Shown piece after piece: positions 51,667 through 60,270 of a DNA stretch of 64,000 bases. The notes beneath the pieces are model-generated. The model was not told the origin of the DNA. It worked only from the letters and a program-made list of their open reading frames with translations, and ran no database searches. Each line of letters starts with the position of its first letter. The stretch's first letter is position 1. The stretch is from Bradyrhizobium zhengyangense (GTDB taxonomy: Bacteria > Pseudomonadota > Alphaproteobacteria > Rhizobiales > Xanthobacteraceae): positions 62,001 through 126,000 of the forward strand of contig NZ_JAKLUA010000011.1 in the NCBI RefSeq assembly GCF_022012435.1, written 5' to 3'. The position numbers were made by a program, and so were the translations under genes.

Positions 51667-52734
51667 ATGAATAGAAGGCAATTCGTCAAGATAGCTGCGC
51701 TATCCGGCGCGACTTTCCCACTACCCGCCATCGTCGGACGCGCATCGGCGGCCGGTGAGACCCTCTATGTTGCGGATGCGGGCGGTGCGTACACCGAGTC
51801 CTACAAGAAGGTTATCTATACGCCCTTTACTGCAAGCACGGGAATTGATGTCGTTCCGGTCGTTCGGCCAGCCCAAGCGCTGGCTCAGATGAAGACCATG
51901 GTGGAAACGCAGAACTATACGTTCGATGTGCATGGGGCCGCCGGTCTCGATGAAGGTGTCCGCTACGATGCTGAGGGGCTCAGCGAACGAATTGAGTTGC
52001 CGAGGTCAATATATGACGACCTTCCTGACTCCATCAGAAATGTTCCGGGCTTCTATCCGGACTCCGTTGCAGCGTTTGCGACGGTATATCGGCCGTTAGC
52101 GACAAAACGGGATCTGAAACGAGTTGCCGATATTTGGGACATGTCCATTCCGGGAGTTCGCTCGCTGCGTACTGGCGGTCGCGACAACATAGAATGGGCG
52201 CTTCGAGCGGATGGCGTTCCCGCGGGACCGGCCATTATCAATGAGCTGAAAACAAAAGCCGGGTGGGAGCGCGCATTTCGAAAATTGGATGAGATCAAAC
52301 CGAAAATCCTGACTTGGTGGAGTACGGCCCCACAAAGCGCTCAGCTTCTGCAAGCTCAGGAGATCGATATTACAGCGACGTATGCGAACCGGGCTGCAAC
52401 GCTGATCCGGCAAGGTGAGAACCTCAAAGTGCTTTGGAACGAAGGTTATTACACTGCCTATGGGTACGTCATCCCAAAAGGCAATCCAAAGGTCCATTTG
52501 GTGCAGAAGCTCATCGAGTTCTCATTGGATCCGAAGCGTCAAGCCGCGCTTGCTTCCGAGTTGATGCAAGGAAGCGCCTCGAAAAGTGCCTTCGAATTTA
52601 TCGACAAGAAGGTGCTCGAGTACGTCCCGACGCAACCAGATAATTTCAAGCAGATGGTCCCGTTGGACGTGGCTTTTTGGGGAGAGAATCTCACGAAATC
52701 GAATGAGCTGTTCAATCAGTGGCTTGTGAAATGA
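51667..52734 (+). CDS. ABC transporter substrate-binding protein (PotD/polyamine-like), tandem copy 1
   Basis: A 355-residue exported protein starting MNRRQFVKIAALSGATFPLPAIVGRASA, a Tat-like/Sec leader ending in an AxA site. The mature part ETLYVADAGGAYTESYKKVIYTPF and the WWSTAPQSAQLLQAQEIDI-TATYANRAA blocks are typical of spermidine/putrescine-class binders. GAGGAGG precedes ATG 51667. The following gene is its close paralogue of identical length, and a dead third copy lies at 35.6-36.6 kb. Confidence 0.88.
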   Translation: MNRRQFVKIAALSGATFPLPAIVGRASAAGETLYVADAGGAYTESYKKVIYTPFTASTGIDVVPVVRPAQALAQMKTMVETQNYTFDVHGAAGLDEGVRYDAEGLSERIELPRSIYDDLPDSIRNVPGFYPDSVAAFATVYRPLATKRDLKRVADIWDMSIPGVRSLRTGGRDNIEWALRADGVPAGPAIINELKTKAGWERAFRKLDEIKPKILTWWSTAPQSAQLLQAQEIDITATYANRAATLIRQGENLKVLWNEGYYTAYGYVIPKGNPKVHLVQKLIEFSLDPKRQAALASELMQGSASKSAFEFIDKKVLEYVPTQPDNFKQMVPLDVAFWGENLTKSNELFNQWLVK

Positions 52735-52851
52735 CGAATGATGATCGGCACTATCGGCAACGACCATCCCTTTGAACGCCCCGGGATGATTGCCTCCGAC
52801 GACATTCGATGAAATCCGCGGTCGGCGTAAGTCGCTAACGGAAGGCCAGAA

Positions 52852-53919
52852 ATGAACAGAAGAAAGTTTACTAAGACCACAATGCTGGCGGGCGCAACGT
52901 TAGCAGCACCCGCGATCATGGGTCGCGCTTCGGCAGCGGGCGAAACTCTCTACATTGCAGATGCTGGTGGCTCCGTATCTCAGATTTATAAGGAGCTCTT
53001 TTACACTCCTTTCACGGAGGCTACCGGCATCACGGTCGTTCCCGTGGTGCGAGCCGCGCAGCCGCTGCCCCAGATGCAGTCGATGGTCGACACGAAGAAT
53101 TATATCTTCGATGCTTGCATTGGCGCAGGCATGGACGAAGCAGTTCGATATTTGGCTTTGGATTTGGTTGAAAAGATCACCCTTCCAAAACACCTGTATG
53201 ACGACCTTCCGGTGGAGCTGAGGAACCTCGCCGGTTTTGTGCCCGACTCGATATCAGCCTATTCAACGGTTTATCGGACCTCCGCGACCGGGAAAGATCT
53301 GACTTGCGTTGCGGACATGTGGGACAAAGCGATCCCTGGCGTGCGGTCCCTCCGCAACAGCGGCCGGGACAACATCGAGTGGGCATTGCGCGCCGACGGC
53401 GTCAAGCCCGGCCAGGCCATCATAAACGAACTGAAAACAGATGCCGGTTGGATTCGGGCATTCAAGAAGCTCGATCAAATCAAACCGCGGATCGCTATGT
53501 GGTGGACGACGGCGCCGCAGAGCGCGCAGCTGTTACACAGCGGCGAAATCGACATTACCGCGACCTATGTCAACCGGGCAGCGGAGCTTATCGTGCAAGG
53601 AGAGGATCTTAAGATCCTATGGAATCAAGGCTATTACACCGCATATGGCTGGTCGATTCCGAAAGGGAATCCGAAGGTGGCGATGGTTCAGAAGCTCATC
53701 GAATTCACTCTTGATCCGAAGCGACAAGCCGCGCGTGCAGCGCGCGTCCTGAACGGAACGGCTTCGATCAGCGCCTACCAATATATCGACCCCAAGATCT
53801 TGTATTTGATCCCGACGCAGCCTGACAACTTTAAGCAGCTCGTGCCCCTCGATGTCAGCTTCTGGGGTGAAAACTTGTCCAAGTCGAATGAAATGTTCAA
53901 CGCTTGGCTCATCAAATAA
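52852..53919 (+). CDS. ABC transporter substrate-binding protein (PotD/polyamine-like), tandem copy 2
   Basis: A 355-residue exported protein that parallels the preceding gene along its whole length: MNRRKFTKTTMLAGATLAAPAIMGRASA leader, ETLYIADAGGSVSQIYKELFYTPF, SIPGVRSLRNSGRDNIEWALRADGV-like block, WWTTAPQSAQLLHSGEIDI and a C-terminal QLVPLDVSFWGENLSKSNEMFNAWLIK. The 117-bp gap before it shows a 6-bp inverted pair CATCCC/GGGATG but no clear promoter. Tandem duplication and divergence probably let one importer take two related substrates. Confidence 0.88.
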   Translation: MNRRKFTKTTMLAGATLAAPAIMGRASAAGETLYIADAGGSVSQIYKELFYTPFTEATGITVVPVVRAAQPLPQMQSMVDTKNYIFDACIGAGMDEAVRYLALDLVEKITLPKHLYDDLPVELRNLAGFVPDSISAYSTVYRTSATGKDLTCVADMWDKAIPGVRSLRNSGRDNIEWALRADGVKPGQAIINELKTDAGWIRAFKKLDQIKPRIAMWWTTAPQSAQLLHSGEIDITATYVNRAAELIVQGEDLKILWNQGYYTAYGWSIPKGNPKVAMVQKLIEFTLDPKRQAARAARVLNGTASISAYQYIDPKILYLIPTQPDNFKQLVPLDVSFWGENLSKSNEMFNAWLIK

Positions 53920-53990
53920 GAGGCTGCGACAGCCGAGCCCGCGCGCAGACGGGTCGAAAGCCTGGCGTCGTTCTCACGGACTAGGAAGCG

Positions 53991-55208
53991 GTGACTAATT
54001 TGAATACACGAAGCAGATCGAAGCGGGTTGGCAAGATTCAGGTCGATGTCTCCGAGAGCATGGCTCAAAAAGCAAAGTTGAGAGTGGCCTCAGGCAAGCG
54101 CGTTATCAGCCTTGCACAGGGCGAACCTGACTTCGATACGCCAGAGCACGTTCAGGAAGCGGCAATTGCGGCGATCCGAGCTGGAGAAACCCGCTATACC
54201 ATCAATACGGGTACCATTCAGCTGCGCGAGGCCATCTCGCGCAAGCTGAGACGCGACAACGACTTGGAATACGGAGTCAATCAGATCGTGGTCGCTCCGG
54301 GCGCGAAACCAAGTATATATAATGCCTTCGCCGCAACCTTAAACGACGGCGACGAGGTCATTATACCTGCACCCTATTGGGTGCCGATGCCAGACATGGT
54401 GCGGCTCGCCGGCGGACAGCCGGTGATAGTCGCGTGCGGCGTCGAAAGTGACTTCAAGATGCAGCCTGGACAACTACAGGCGGCCATCACACCTCGGACG
54501 CGTTGGCTTCTTTTGAATTCGCCAAACAATCCGTCGGGATCAATTTACTCAAAGGCGGAATTGCTTTCCTTCGCCGAAATATTGCGTCGCCATCCTAACG
54601 TCCTTGCTTTGTCAGATGACATCTATGAGCACATTCGGTTTGATGGGCGGCCGTTTTACACCTTGGCGCAGATTGCGCCCGATTTGCGGGAGCGCATCCT
54701 GACGGTCAACGGCGTTTCCAAAGCATACGCCATGACGGGTTGGCGTATCGGCTATTGCGCCGGGCCGGATTGGCTGATCAGGGACATTACTCGAGTCTTG
54801 TCGCAAGCGACGGGTGGCGCATGTTCAATCGCGCAGGCTGCTGCTCTGGCCGCACTCGAAGGGCCACAAGATTTCTTAGCCCAGCGCGTAGCTGTGTTCC
54901 ACCGGCGGCGAGATTTTGTCTTACCGATCATCAAGGCAATTCCAGGTCTTTCCGCCGAGCGCCCTGAGGGAGGGTTCTATATCTTTGTGAGCTGTACCGA
55001 TCTGATTGGGAAAACGACGCCGGCAGGCGGCCGAATCTCGTCTGATAGCGTTCTGTGCGATTACTTACTGGCCGAGGCCGACATCGCAGTTGTACAAGGC
55101 GCGGCCTATGGCCTTTCTCCTTACTTCCGTATCTCCATCGCGTCGTCGGACGACGACTTGCGTACCGCCGTGGCAGCGATCCGCTCCGCGGTTCTAGCCT
55201 TACGCTGA
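53991..55208 (+). CDS. PLP-dependent class I aminotransferase (aspartate/aromatic type)
   Basis: A 405-residue fold-type I aminotransferase. VISLAQGEPDFDTPEHVQEAA, ETRYTINTGTIQLREAI, VAPGAKPSIYNAF (phosphate loop), LLNSPNNPSGSIYS, ALSDDIYEHIRFD, the Schiff-base Lys in VNGVSKAYAMTGWRIGY and the Arg in PYFRISIASS are all in order. GTG 53991 follows AGGAAG. It converts an amino acid to its 2-oxo acid, a suitable substrate for the TPP decarboxylase of the same operon. Substrate is not assigned. Confidence 0.88.
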   Translation: MTNLNTRSRSKRVGKIQVDVSESMAQKAKLRVASGKRVISLAQGEPDFDTPEHVQEAAIAAIRAGETRYTINTGTIQLREAISRKLRRDNDLEYGVNQIVVAPGAKPSIYNAFAATLNDGDEVIIPAPYWVPMPDMVRLAGGQPVIVACGVESDFKMQPGQLQAAITPRTRWLLLNSPNNPSGSIYSKAELLSFAEILRRHPNVLALSDDIYEHIRFDGRPFYTLAQIAPDLRERILTVNGVSKAYAMTGWRIGYCAGPDWLIRDITRVLSQATGGACSIAQAAALAALEGPQDFLAQRVAVFHRRRDFVLPIIKAIPGLSAERPEGGFYIFVSCTDLIGKTTPAGGRISSDSVLCDYLLAEADIAVVQGAAYGLSPYFRISIASSDDDLRTAVAAIRSAVLALR

Positions 55209-55230
55209 ACCAAATTCGAAGTATCATAAT

Positions 55231-56655
55231 ATGAACGAGATCACTTCCAGTGCCGCCGAGGCGACGCGATCACGTCCACCCGTGACCGCCTTCCTTGCTG
55301 ATTGGGTTACGAAACTGCGCTTTTCCGACATCCCGACAGAGGCGGTGGAGACGACCAAGCGCGCTTTCGCAGACACGTTGTCTGTGACGCTTGCGGGCGC
55401 AGGCGAGGCGGCCGCAAGCAGGGCGCGTCAAGCTTTGGTCGATGAACCCGGCAAATCGCTGGTTATCGGCACTTCCTTGCGCACGACGGCGAGAACGGCG
55501 GCTTTTCTCAATGGTGTGGCAGCTCATGTGCACGATTTCGATGACGGCAACGCGACTATGCTTGGCCATCCATCCACTGGCATGGTTCCGGCGCTTCTTG
55601 CGCTGGCCGACGAGCGCAACGTTTCGGGCGAACAACTGATCACCGCGTATGTGGCTGGGATGGAAGTCGGCGCCAAGATTGCGCGGGCGATGACCTACCA
55701 ACATAATGCCAACGGTTGGCATACGACGTCGACTTTCGGAACCTTCGCAGCGACGGCTGCATCGGCAAAGCTGTTGGGTTTGGACGCGCAGCAGACCAGA
55801 GATGCGTTGGGGATCGCCGCCTCGATGGCTTGTGGCATCCGTCAGAACTTTGGAACGTCGACCAAGCCCGTCCACGCCGGCCGTGCTGCCGAGAACGGCG
55901 TAATGGCCGCAAAGCTGGCTCTGGCTGGCATCGACGCAAGCCCGACTGCCATCGAGGGTCATGAAGGTTTCATGCACCTATTCGGTGACTTGAGTGTGAT
56001 CTGTTTTGAAGACGCAATGCGCGACATGGGAGCCCCCTTTGAAGTGATGCGCATCAACGTCAAGCTATATCCGGTTTGCGCGATGGTGCTCCCGGCTCTC
56101 GACGTGCTTGTCGAAGGCCTCCGAAATAAAGAGCTTGATCTGGCAGATATAACCTCGGTGCGTTGCGGCACCAGCTATCAAACGCTTAACATCATGCGTT
56201 ATGATCGGCCTGAAAGTCACTTACAGGCAAAATTTAGCTACAGCTATTGCGTGGCTGTGGCACTGCGAAAAGGCGACGTCACGCTAGCCGATTTCACTCC
56301 CGATGCGCTCAAGGATCCCGCGACGCGCAAGATAATGGAGTCGGTTGAACCTTATGTTCATCCAGACCAGAGCACGCCAGAGCTTTTCGAGCCGCTCTAC
56401 AGAGCCGGAAAAGCCTTTACCGAAGTTGATGTCATGCGGCGAGACGGGAGTCTCTTTAAACGGCGCAAATCCAATTATATCGGCTCGAGCAGCGACCCCG
56501 TCAGTTGGGAACATCTGGAGCGGAAATATCGGGCGTGTACTGATGGAATGTTCGATTCCGCCAGGTCGGATCTTATTTTGACACGTTTCCAACATTTGGA
56601 CAGGCTGAACCGGGTCGGTACACCAATTCTATTGGGCCTTGAAGAGCTGCAGTGA
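55231..56655 (+). CDS. MmgE/PrpD family protein, second copy
   Basis: A 474-residue member of the 2-methylcitrate dehydratase/cis-aconitate decarboxylase family: VAAHVHDFDDGNATMLGHPS, GWHTTSTFGTFAATAA, GTSTKPVHAGRAAENGV and the KLYPVCAMVLPALD region. It follows the aminotransferase by 22 bp. Its sequence differs clearly from the copy at 7.0-8.4 kb, so they are not a recent duplication. It likely acts on a small dicarboxylic or amino-dicarboxylic intermediate (family knowledge; known members epimerise, dehydrate or decarboxylate). Confidence 0.87.
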   Translation: MNEITSSAAEATRSRPPVTAFLADWVTKLRFSDIPTEAVETTKRAFADTLSVTLAGAGEAAASRARQALVDEPGKSLVIGTSLRTTARTAAFLNGVAAHVHDFDDGNATMLGHPSTGMVPALLALADERNVSGEQLITAYVAGMEVGAKIARAMTYQHNANGWHTTSTFGTFAATAASAKLLGLDAQQTRDALGIAASMACGIRQNFGTSTKPVHAGRAAENGVMAAKLALAGIDASPTAIEGHEGFMHLFGDLSVICFEDAMRDMGAPFEVMRINVKLYPVCAMVLPALDVLVEGLRNKELDLADITSVRCGTSYQTLNIMRYDRPESHLQAKFSYSYCVAVALRKGDVTLADFTPDALKDPATRKIMESVEPYVHPDQSTPELFEPLYRAGKAFTEVDVMRRDGSLFKRRKSNYIGSSSDPVSWEHLERKYRACTDGMFDSARSDLILTRFQHLDRLNRVGTPILLGLEELQ

Positions 56656-56671
56656 CGGACAAAGTACGGGC

Positions 56672-57376
56672 ATGTGCGCAAAGCTAGTGGTTCTTGATGC
56701 ACCGAGGGTCAGTCACTGCGGTGCTTCGGCTCTGCTGCTCGATGCCGAAGGGCCACTTTCGTTGCAAACGCAGCAACGCATTTGGGCGTTGGATAGAACG
56801 GTCCGGAATTGGCAAGAGGTGACTGACGCGCAGGTGGGATTGAACAGCCTCTTAATCGTTGTCGACCCTTTGACAACGGACACCGAGCCTTTGGCGATGA
56901 GATTTTTGGCGGAATGGAATGGAACGACCGCTTGGTCCGGTAATGGCCGCACACTCGAAATCGGGATCGTTTACGGGGGAGCTGCAGGTCGGCACCTGCG
57001 CGAAGTTGCCGATCGTCTCGGAGTATCGCCGAGCAGGGTGGCTGAATTGCATTCGGCAGGCAATTACACTGTCTTTGCGCCTGGAACGGGTCCAGGCTTC
57101 GGCTTTCTCTTCGGACTGGATAGACGGCTGCACCTGCCACGCCGGCCTGAACCTCAAATGGTACCCAATGGTCCAAATTTGAGCATGGCGGGAGCGCAGA
57201 CGTCTCTTGGACCGCCGTTGAAGCCGGGGGAGGAGCCTTCGCTCGTTCCAAGCGGCTGGTACGCACTCGGACATGCACCGGCATCGCCCATACCGTTCGA
57301 CTTCAGCAAAACGCCGCCCAACGTTCTTGACCTGGGAGACTGCATTCGTTTCCGAATCGAACGGGTTGAGACATGA
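56672..57376 (+). CDS. PxpB/KipI-like 5-oxoprolinase subunit (divergent)
   Basis: A 234-residue homologue of allophanate-hydrolase subunit 1/PxpB. In the place of GF-PGFxYL it has APGTGPGFGFLFGL, followed by LPRRPEPQMVPNGPNLSMAGAQTSL and SGWYALGHAP, which keep the family order. ATG 56672 is preferred; TTG 56639 is possible. The next gene overlaps by 4 bp (ATGA). With PxpC and PxpA it normally hydrolyses 5-oxoproline to glutamate with ATP. Several motif residues deviate here, which may mean another cyclic amide. Confidence 0.82.
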   Translation: MCAKLVVLDAPRVSHCGASALLLDAEGPLSLQTQQRIWALDRTVRNWQEVTDAQVGLNSLLIVVDPLTTDTEPLAMRFLAEWNGTTAWSGNGRTLEIGIVYGGAAGRHLREVADRLGVSPSRVAELHSAGNYTVFAPGTGPGFGFLFGLDRRLHLPRRPEPQMVPNGPNLSMAGAQTSLGPPLKPGEEPSLVPSGWYALGHAPASPIPFDFSKTPPNVLDLGDCIRFRIERVET

Positions 57377-58419
57377 TCGAAGTGCTTCAAACGCTTCCCT
57401 TGAATTCTGTGCAGGATTTGGGGCGGATAGGGCAACGTCACCATGGAATTGCCCGAACGGGAGCGGCCGACCGGGTCGCTCTATCGGTGGGCAACATCTT
57501 GCTTGGAAATTCCACTGAGGCCGCCGGAATTGAGGTCCAGATGGGTCCCATGCGGTTGCTGTTCAATCAGCAAATCATGGTTGCACTGTGTGGGGCCGAT
57601 TGTCAGGCCGTTCTCAACCAACGTCAAGTCGCACCATGGTCGCGTTTCGCGGTTGCGCCGGGCGACGAGCTGGCGATTGGACCGGCACGTATGGGGCTTA
57701 GAGCCTATCTTTGTGTGCCCGGAGGCATCGACGTTCCCGAGGTGCTGGGATCCCGCAGCACCTATTTCAGGCAACGCGTTGGTGGCCTGGAAGGGCGCAT
57801 GCTTCGCGTAGGCGACAAGCTAGGCGCTCTGAAAAAGAGTGCGCAGCCGCAACCCGAACTCTCCGTCTTGCCGCCCGACAACGTTCTCGAACGCGGACTT
57901 CACGCATTAGCGGAGCAGGACGATATTGTTCTCCGCGTCGTTCGTGCCGGAGAATATGATGATTTCACATCTAGGTCGCAGCAAACGTTCTGGCGTGATC
58001 CCTGGAGGGTCTCCGCTCAGAGCAATAGAATGGGCTATCGATTGGATGGCGCCGAACTGATGCGTACCGACCCCGGAGAAATGCGATCATGTCCGATCAC
58101 GCCCGGGGTGATCCAGGTGCCCCCAGGCGGGCGCCCTATCGTGCAATTGGTCGACGGCAACTCTGCGGGTGGCTATCCGAAAATTGGTTACGTCATAGAA
58201 GCCGATCTCTGGCGCGTCGCCCAAGCGCGGCCAGGCAGCGTGTTCCGTTTCGTGGAATGTTCGGTAACCGAAGCGCGTAAGGCTCTATCTGAGATCGTGA
58301 AATATTTGGACAGGCTGGGTTGCCTGATAGCGACGGCCGACAACGGCGGCGTACCAGCGCGCATTTCGCGAGAAACCGAGGCAGGGATGGCGAACGATGA
58401 AAATCGATATCAATTCTGA
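57373..58419 (+). CDS. PxpC/KipA-like biotin-dependent carboxyltransferase-family protein
   Basis: A 348-residue homologue of allophanate-hydrolase subunit 2/PxpC. It starts MIEVLQTLPLNSVQDLGRIGQRHHGIARTGAAD, the classical opening, with NILLGNSTEAAGIEVQMGP next, and AYLCVPGGIDVPEVLGSRSTYFRQRVGGLEGR near residue 115-145. SNRMGYRLDG and GVIQVPPGGRPIVQLVDGNSAGGYPKIGYV in the C-terminal half are also canonical. It overlaps PxpB and PxpA genes at its two ends, so the three are translationally coupled. Confidence 0.87.
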   Translation: MIEVLQTLPLNSVQDLGRIGQRHHGIARTGAADRVALSVGNILLGNSTEAAGIEVQMGPMRLLFNQQIMVALCGADCQAVLNQRQVAPWSRFAVAPGDELAIGPARMGLRAYLCVPGGIDVPEVLGSRSTYFRQRVGGLEGRMLRVGDKLGALKKSAQPQPELSVLPPDNVLERGLHALAEQDDIVLRVVRAGEYDDFTSRSQQTFWRDPWRVSAQSNRMGYRLDGAELMRTDPGEMRSCPITPGVIQVPPGGRPIVQLVDGNSAGGYPKIGYVIEADLWRVAQARPGSVFRFVECSVTEARKALSEIVKYLDRLGCLIATADNGGVPARISRETEAGMANDENRYQF

Positions 58420-59164
58420 CATCGGAGAAGGGTTCGGGCGTTGGCGGCTTTGCGATGACGCCGCTCTGATGGCGCTGATTTCGTCCGCGAATGTGGCCTG
58501 CGGTTTTCACGCGGGTGATGCGGTCATCATGACCGACATGGCGGCGCAGGCGAGAGCGCGGGGAGTGGCGCTAGGAGCGCATGTCGGCCTGCCCGATCTA
58601 CTAGGCTTCGGTCGTGTTCCGATGAAGATTGATCCCCACGATATGCGGAAACACGCACTTTACCAGTTGGGCGCTCTCTCGGCGATCGCCAAGGCTGAAG
58701 GTTATAAGGTGACACATGCCGGTACGCATGGCGTCTTTGGCATGATGTCGCGCGAAACACCGGAATATCTTCAGCTCATCTTCGATGCTTTCAAAGCCTA
58801 TGATCCCGACATCATCGTGCCGGGAGAACCCGGCAGCCCTTGGCAAGCTTACGCGCGGAAGATCGGGTTGCGGACTGTTGGACGAATTTATGCCGACCGG
58901 GCCTACGAGGAAGACGGCTCGCTCGTTTCGCGAAAGAAGCAGGGAGCAGTCATCAACGATCTCGATCAAATCGCCGCGAGAGCAAGCCAGTTCTTGAATG
59001 ACGGCACGGTGACAGCTATCACGGGAAAACGAATCAAGTTGGATGCGAAAAGCATTCTGGTTCATTCAGATACGCCTGGCTCGGTCGAGATTGCCAAGAC
59101 TTTGCGCGACACGATTGAGAGAGGCGGTGGACAAGTGACGCCACTGACAGAGCTTGTCGAATAG
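58397..59164 (+). CDS. PxpA/LamB-YcsF-like 5-oxoprolinase subunit (divergent)
   Basis: A 255-residue LamB/YcsF protein: MKIDINSDIGEGFGRW, SSANVACGFHAGDAVIM and GAHVGLPDLLGFGRVPM are readily recognised. However the usual VKPHGALYN segment is replaced by HAGTHGVFGM (about residues 114-123), losing the Lys-Pro and Tyr, and the GFGRR Arg pair becomes GFGRV. ATG 58397 overlaps PxpC by 23 bp, and the next gene overlaps its end by 11 bp. The changes suggest a paralogue specialised for a different lactam or cyclic amide. Confidence 0.83.
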   Translation: MKIDINSDIGEGFGRWRLCDDAALMALISSANVACGFHAGDAVIMTDMAAQARARGVALGAHVGLPDLLGFGRVPMKIDPHDMRKHALYQLGALSAIAKAEGYKVTHAGTHGVFGMMSRETPEYLQLIFDAFKAYDPDIIVPGEPGSPWQAYARKIGLRTVGRIYADRAYEEDGSLVSRKKQGAVINDLDQIAARASQFLNDGTVTAITGKRIKLDAKSILVHSDTPGSVEIAKTLRDTIERGGGQVTPLTELVE

Positions 59165-60215
59165 AACAGCGTTTATCGCGGAGCGTCACTTGACCGTAGC
59201 GGACGACGAAATTCAGATCCCGCTAGAGATCCTCGAACCCAAATTAGCTTCGGCCTTGCGCAGAGCGGGACTGTCGGAACCCATCGCACGAATCATTGCC
59301 GAAACGGTTGCCGGCGCCGAAATCGACGGCAGTAGAAGCCACGGGATCCATCGCTTGCCCGGCTATGTCTCAAGCATATCCAGCGGCTGGATTAATACTG
59401 CAGCTAAACCGGCTTGCGAGCAGACGCGGCCCGGCTGTTTGGCGGTTGAGGCTGACAACGGGTTTGCTCAACAAGCAACGCGCGCCTTCTCGAACCGTCT
59501 TGCTGGTATGGCTCGGAGCCAAGGTGTCGCGACGATGTTTGTCCGCAATTCGCATCATTTTGGTGCTTTGTGGCAGGACGTGGAACCCCTGGCGCGCGCC
59601 GGTCTGATCTCAATTGCGATGGTGAACAGTCGCAGCCATATGGCTGTTTGGCAGGGTAAGCGAAAGACGCTCGGCACCAATCCGATCGCATTTGCCTGTC
59701 CAAGGACAAACGCGCCGCCTTTGGTGTGGGACCAAGCTTCGAGCATCATGTCGCACGGCGACATCCTGCTGCACGCTGCCGCTGGTAGACCCGTTCCTTC
59801 AGGGGTCGGAATTAACAGGGACGGAGACGTAACTACTGATCCGGCGGCGATACTGGACGGGGGGGCGCTCCTGCCGTTCGGCGGAGCAAAAGGAGCGTCG
59901 CTTGCCTTTATGGCCGAGGTTCTGGTGGCGGCACTCTCCGGCGGCACCTTCGGATTTGAAGATTGTTCTTCCAACTTTCCTGGGGCGAAGACCTCGAATG
60001 CCGGGCAATTCATTTTGGCCCTTGATCCCGGTGCTGGCGGGAATGCTTCGTTCCAGGGACAGTTGGAGAGGCTAATAGCGGAATTGAAACACGCAGGATC
60101 AACTCGCATGCCGGCCGATAACCGCTATCGGCGTCGCCAAGCGGTGCATGAAAGCGGAATGCTGTCGGTCGATGCGCGCAATTGGGCGCGCGTTCTCAGT
60201 TTGGCGGAGGACTAG
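59154..60215 (+). CDS. Ldh2/malate-lactate dehydrogenase family oxidoreductase
   Basis: A 353-residue NAD(P)-dependent dehydrogenase of the family that includes ureidoglycolate, L-sulfolactate, delta1-piperideine-2-carboxylate and pyrroline-2-carboxylate reductases. Seen: DGSRSHGIHRLPGYVSSI with the catalytic His, VRNSHHFGALW, NSRSHMAVWQGKRKTLGTNPIAFACP and PFGGAKGASLAFMAEVL. TTG 59154 overlaps pxpA by 11 bp. In a locus with several amino-acid oxidases a cyclic-imine reductase role is attractive, but an alpha-hydroxyacid dehydrogenase is equally possible. Confidence 0.85.
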   Translation: MSNRTAFIAERHLTVADDEIQIPLEILEPKLASALRRAGLSEPIARIIAETVAGAEIDGSRSHGIHRLPGYVSSISSGWINTAAKPACEQTRPGCLAVEADNGFAQQATRAFSNRLAGMARSQGVATMFVRNSHHFGALWQDVEPLARAGLISIAMVNSRSHMAVWQGKRKTLGTNPIAFACPRTNAPPLVWDQASSIMSHGDILLHAAAGRPVPSGVGINRDGDVTTDPAAILDGGALLPFGGAKGASLAFMAEVLVAALSGGTFGFEDCSSNFPGAKTSNAGQFILALDPGAGGNASFQGQLERLIAELKHAGSTRMPADNRYRRRQAVHESGMLSVDARNWARVLSLAED

Positions 60216-60270
60216 CGATCTTGATATCGCGAAGGCGACAAGTGTTGCCAAAAGCATCACCGAGACAATT

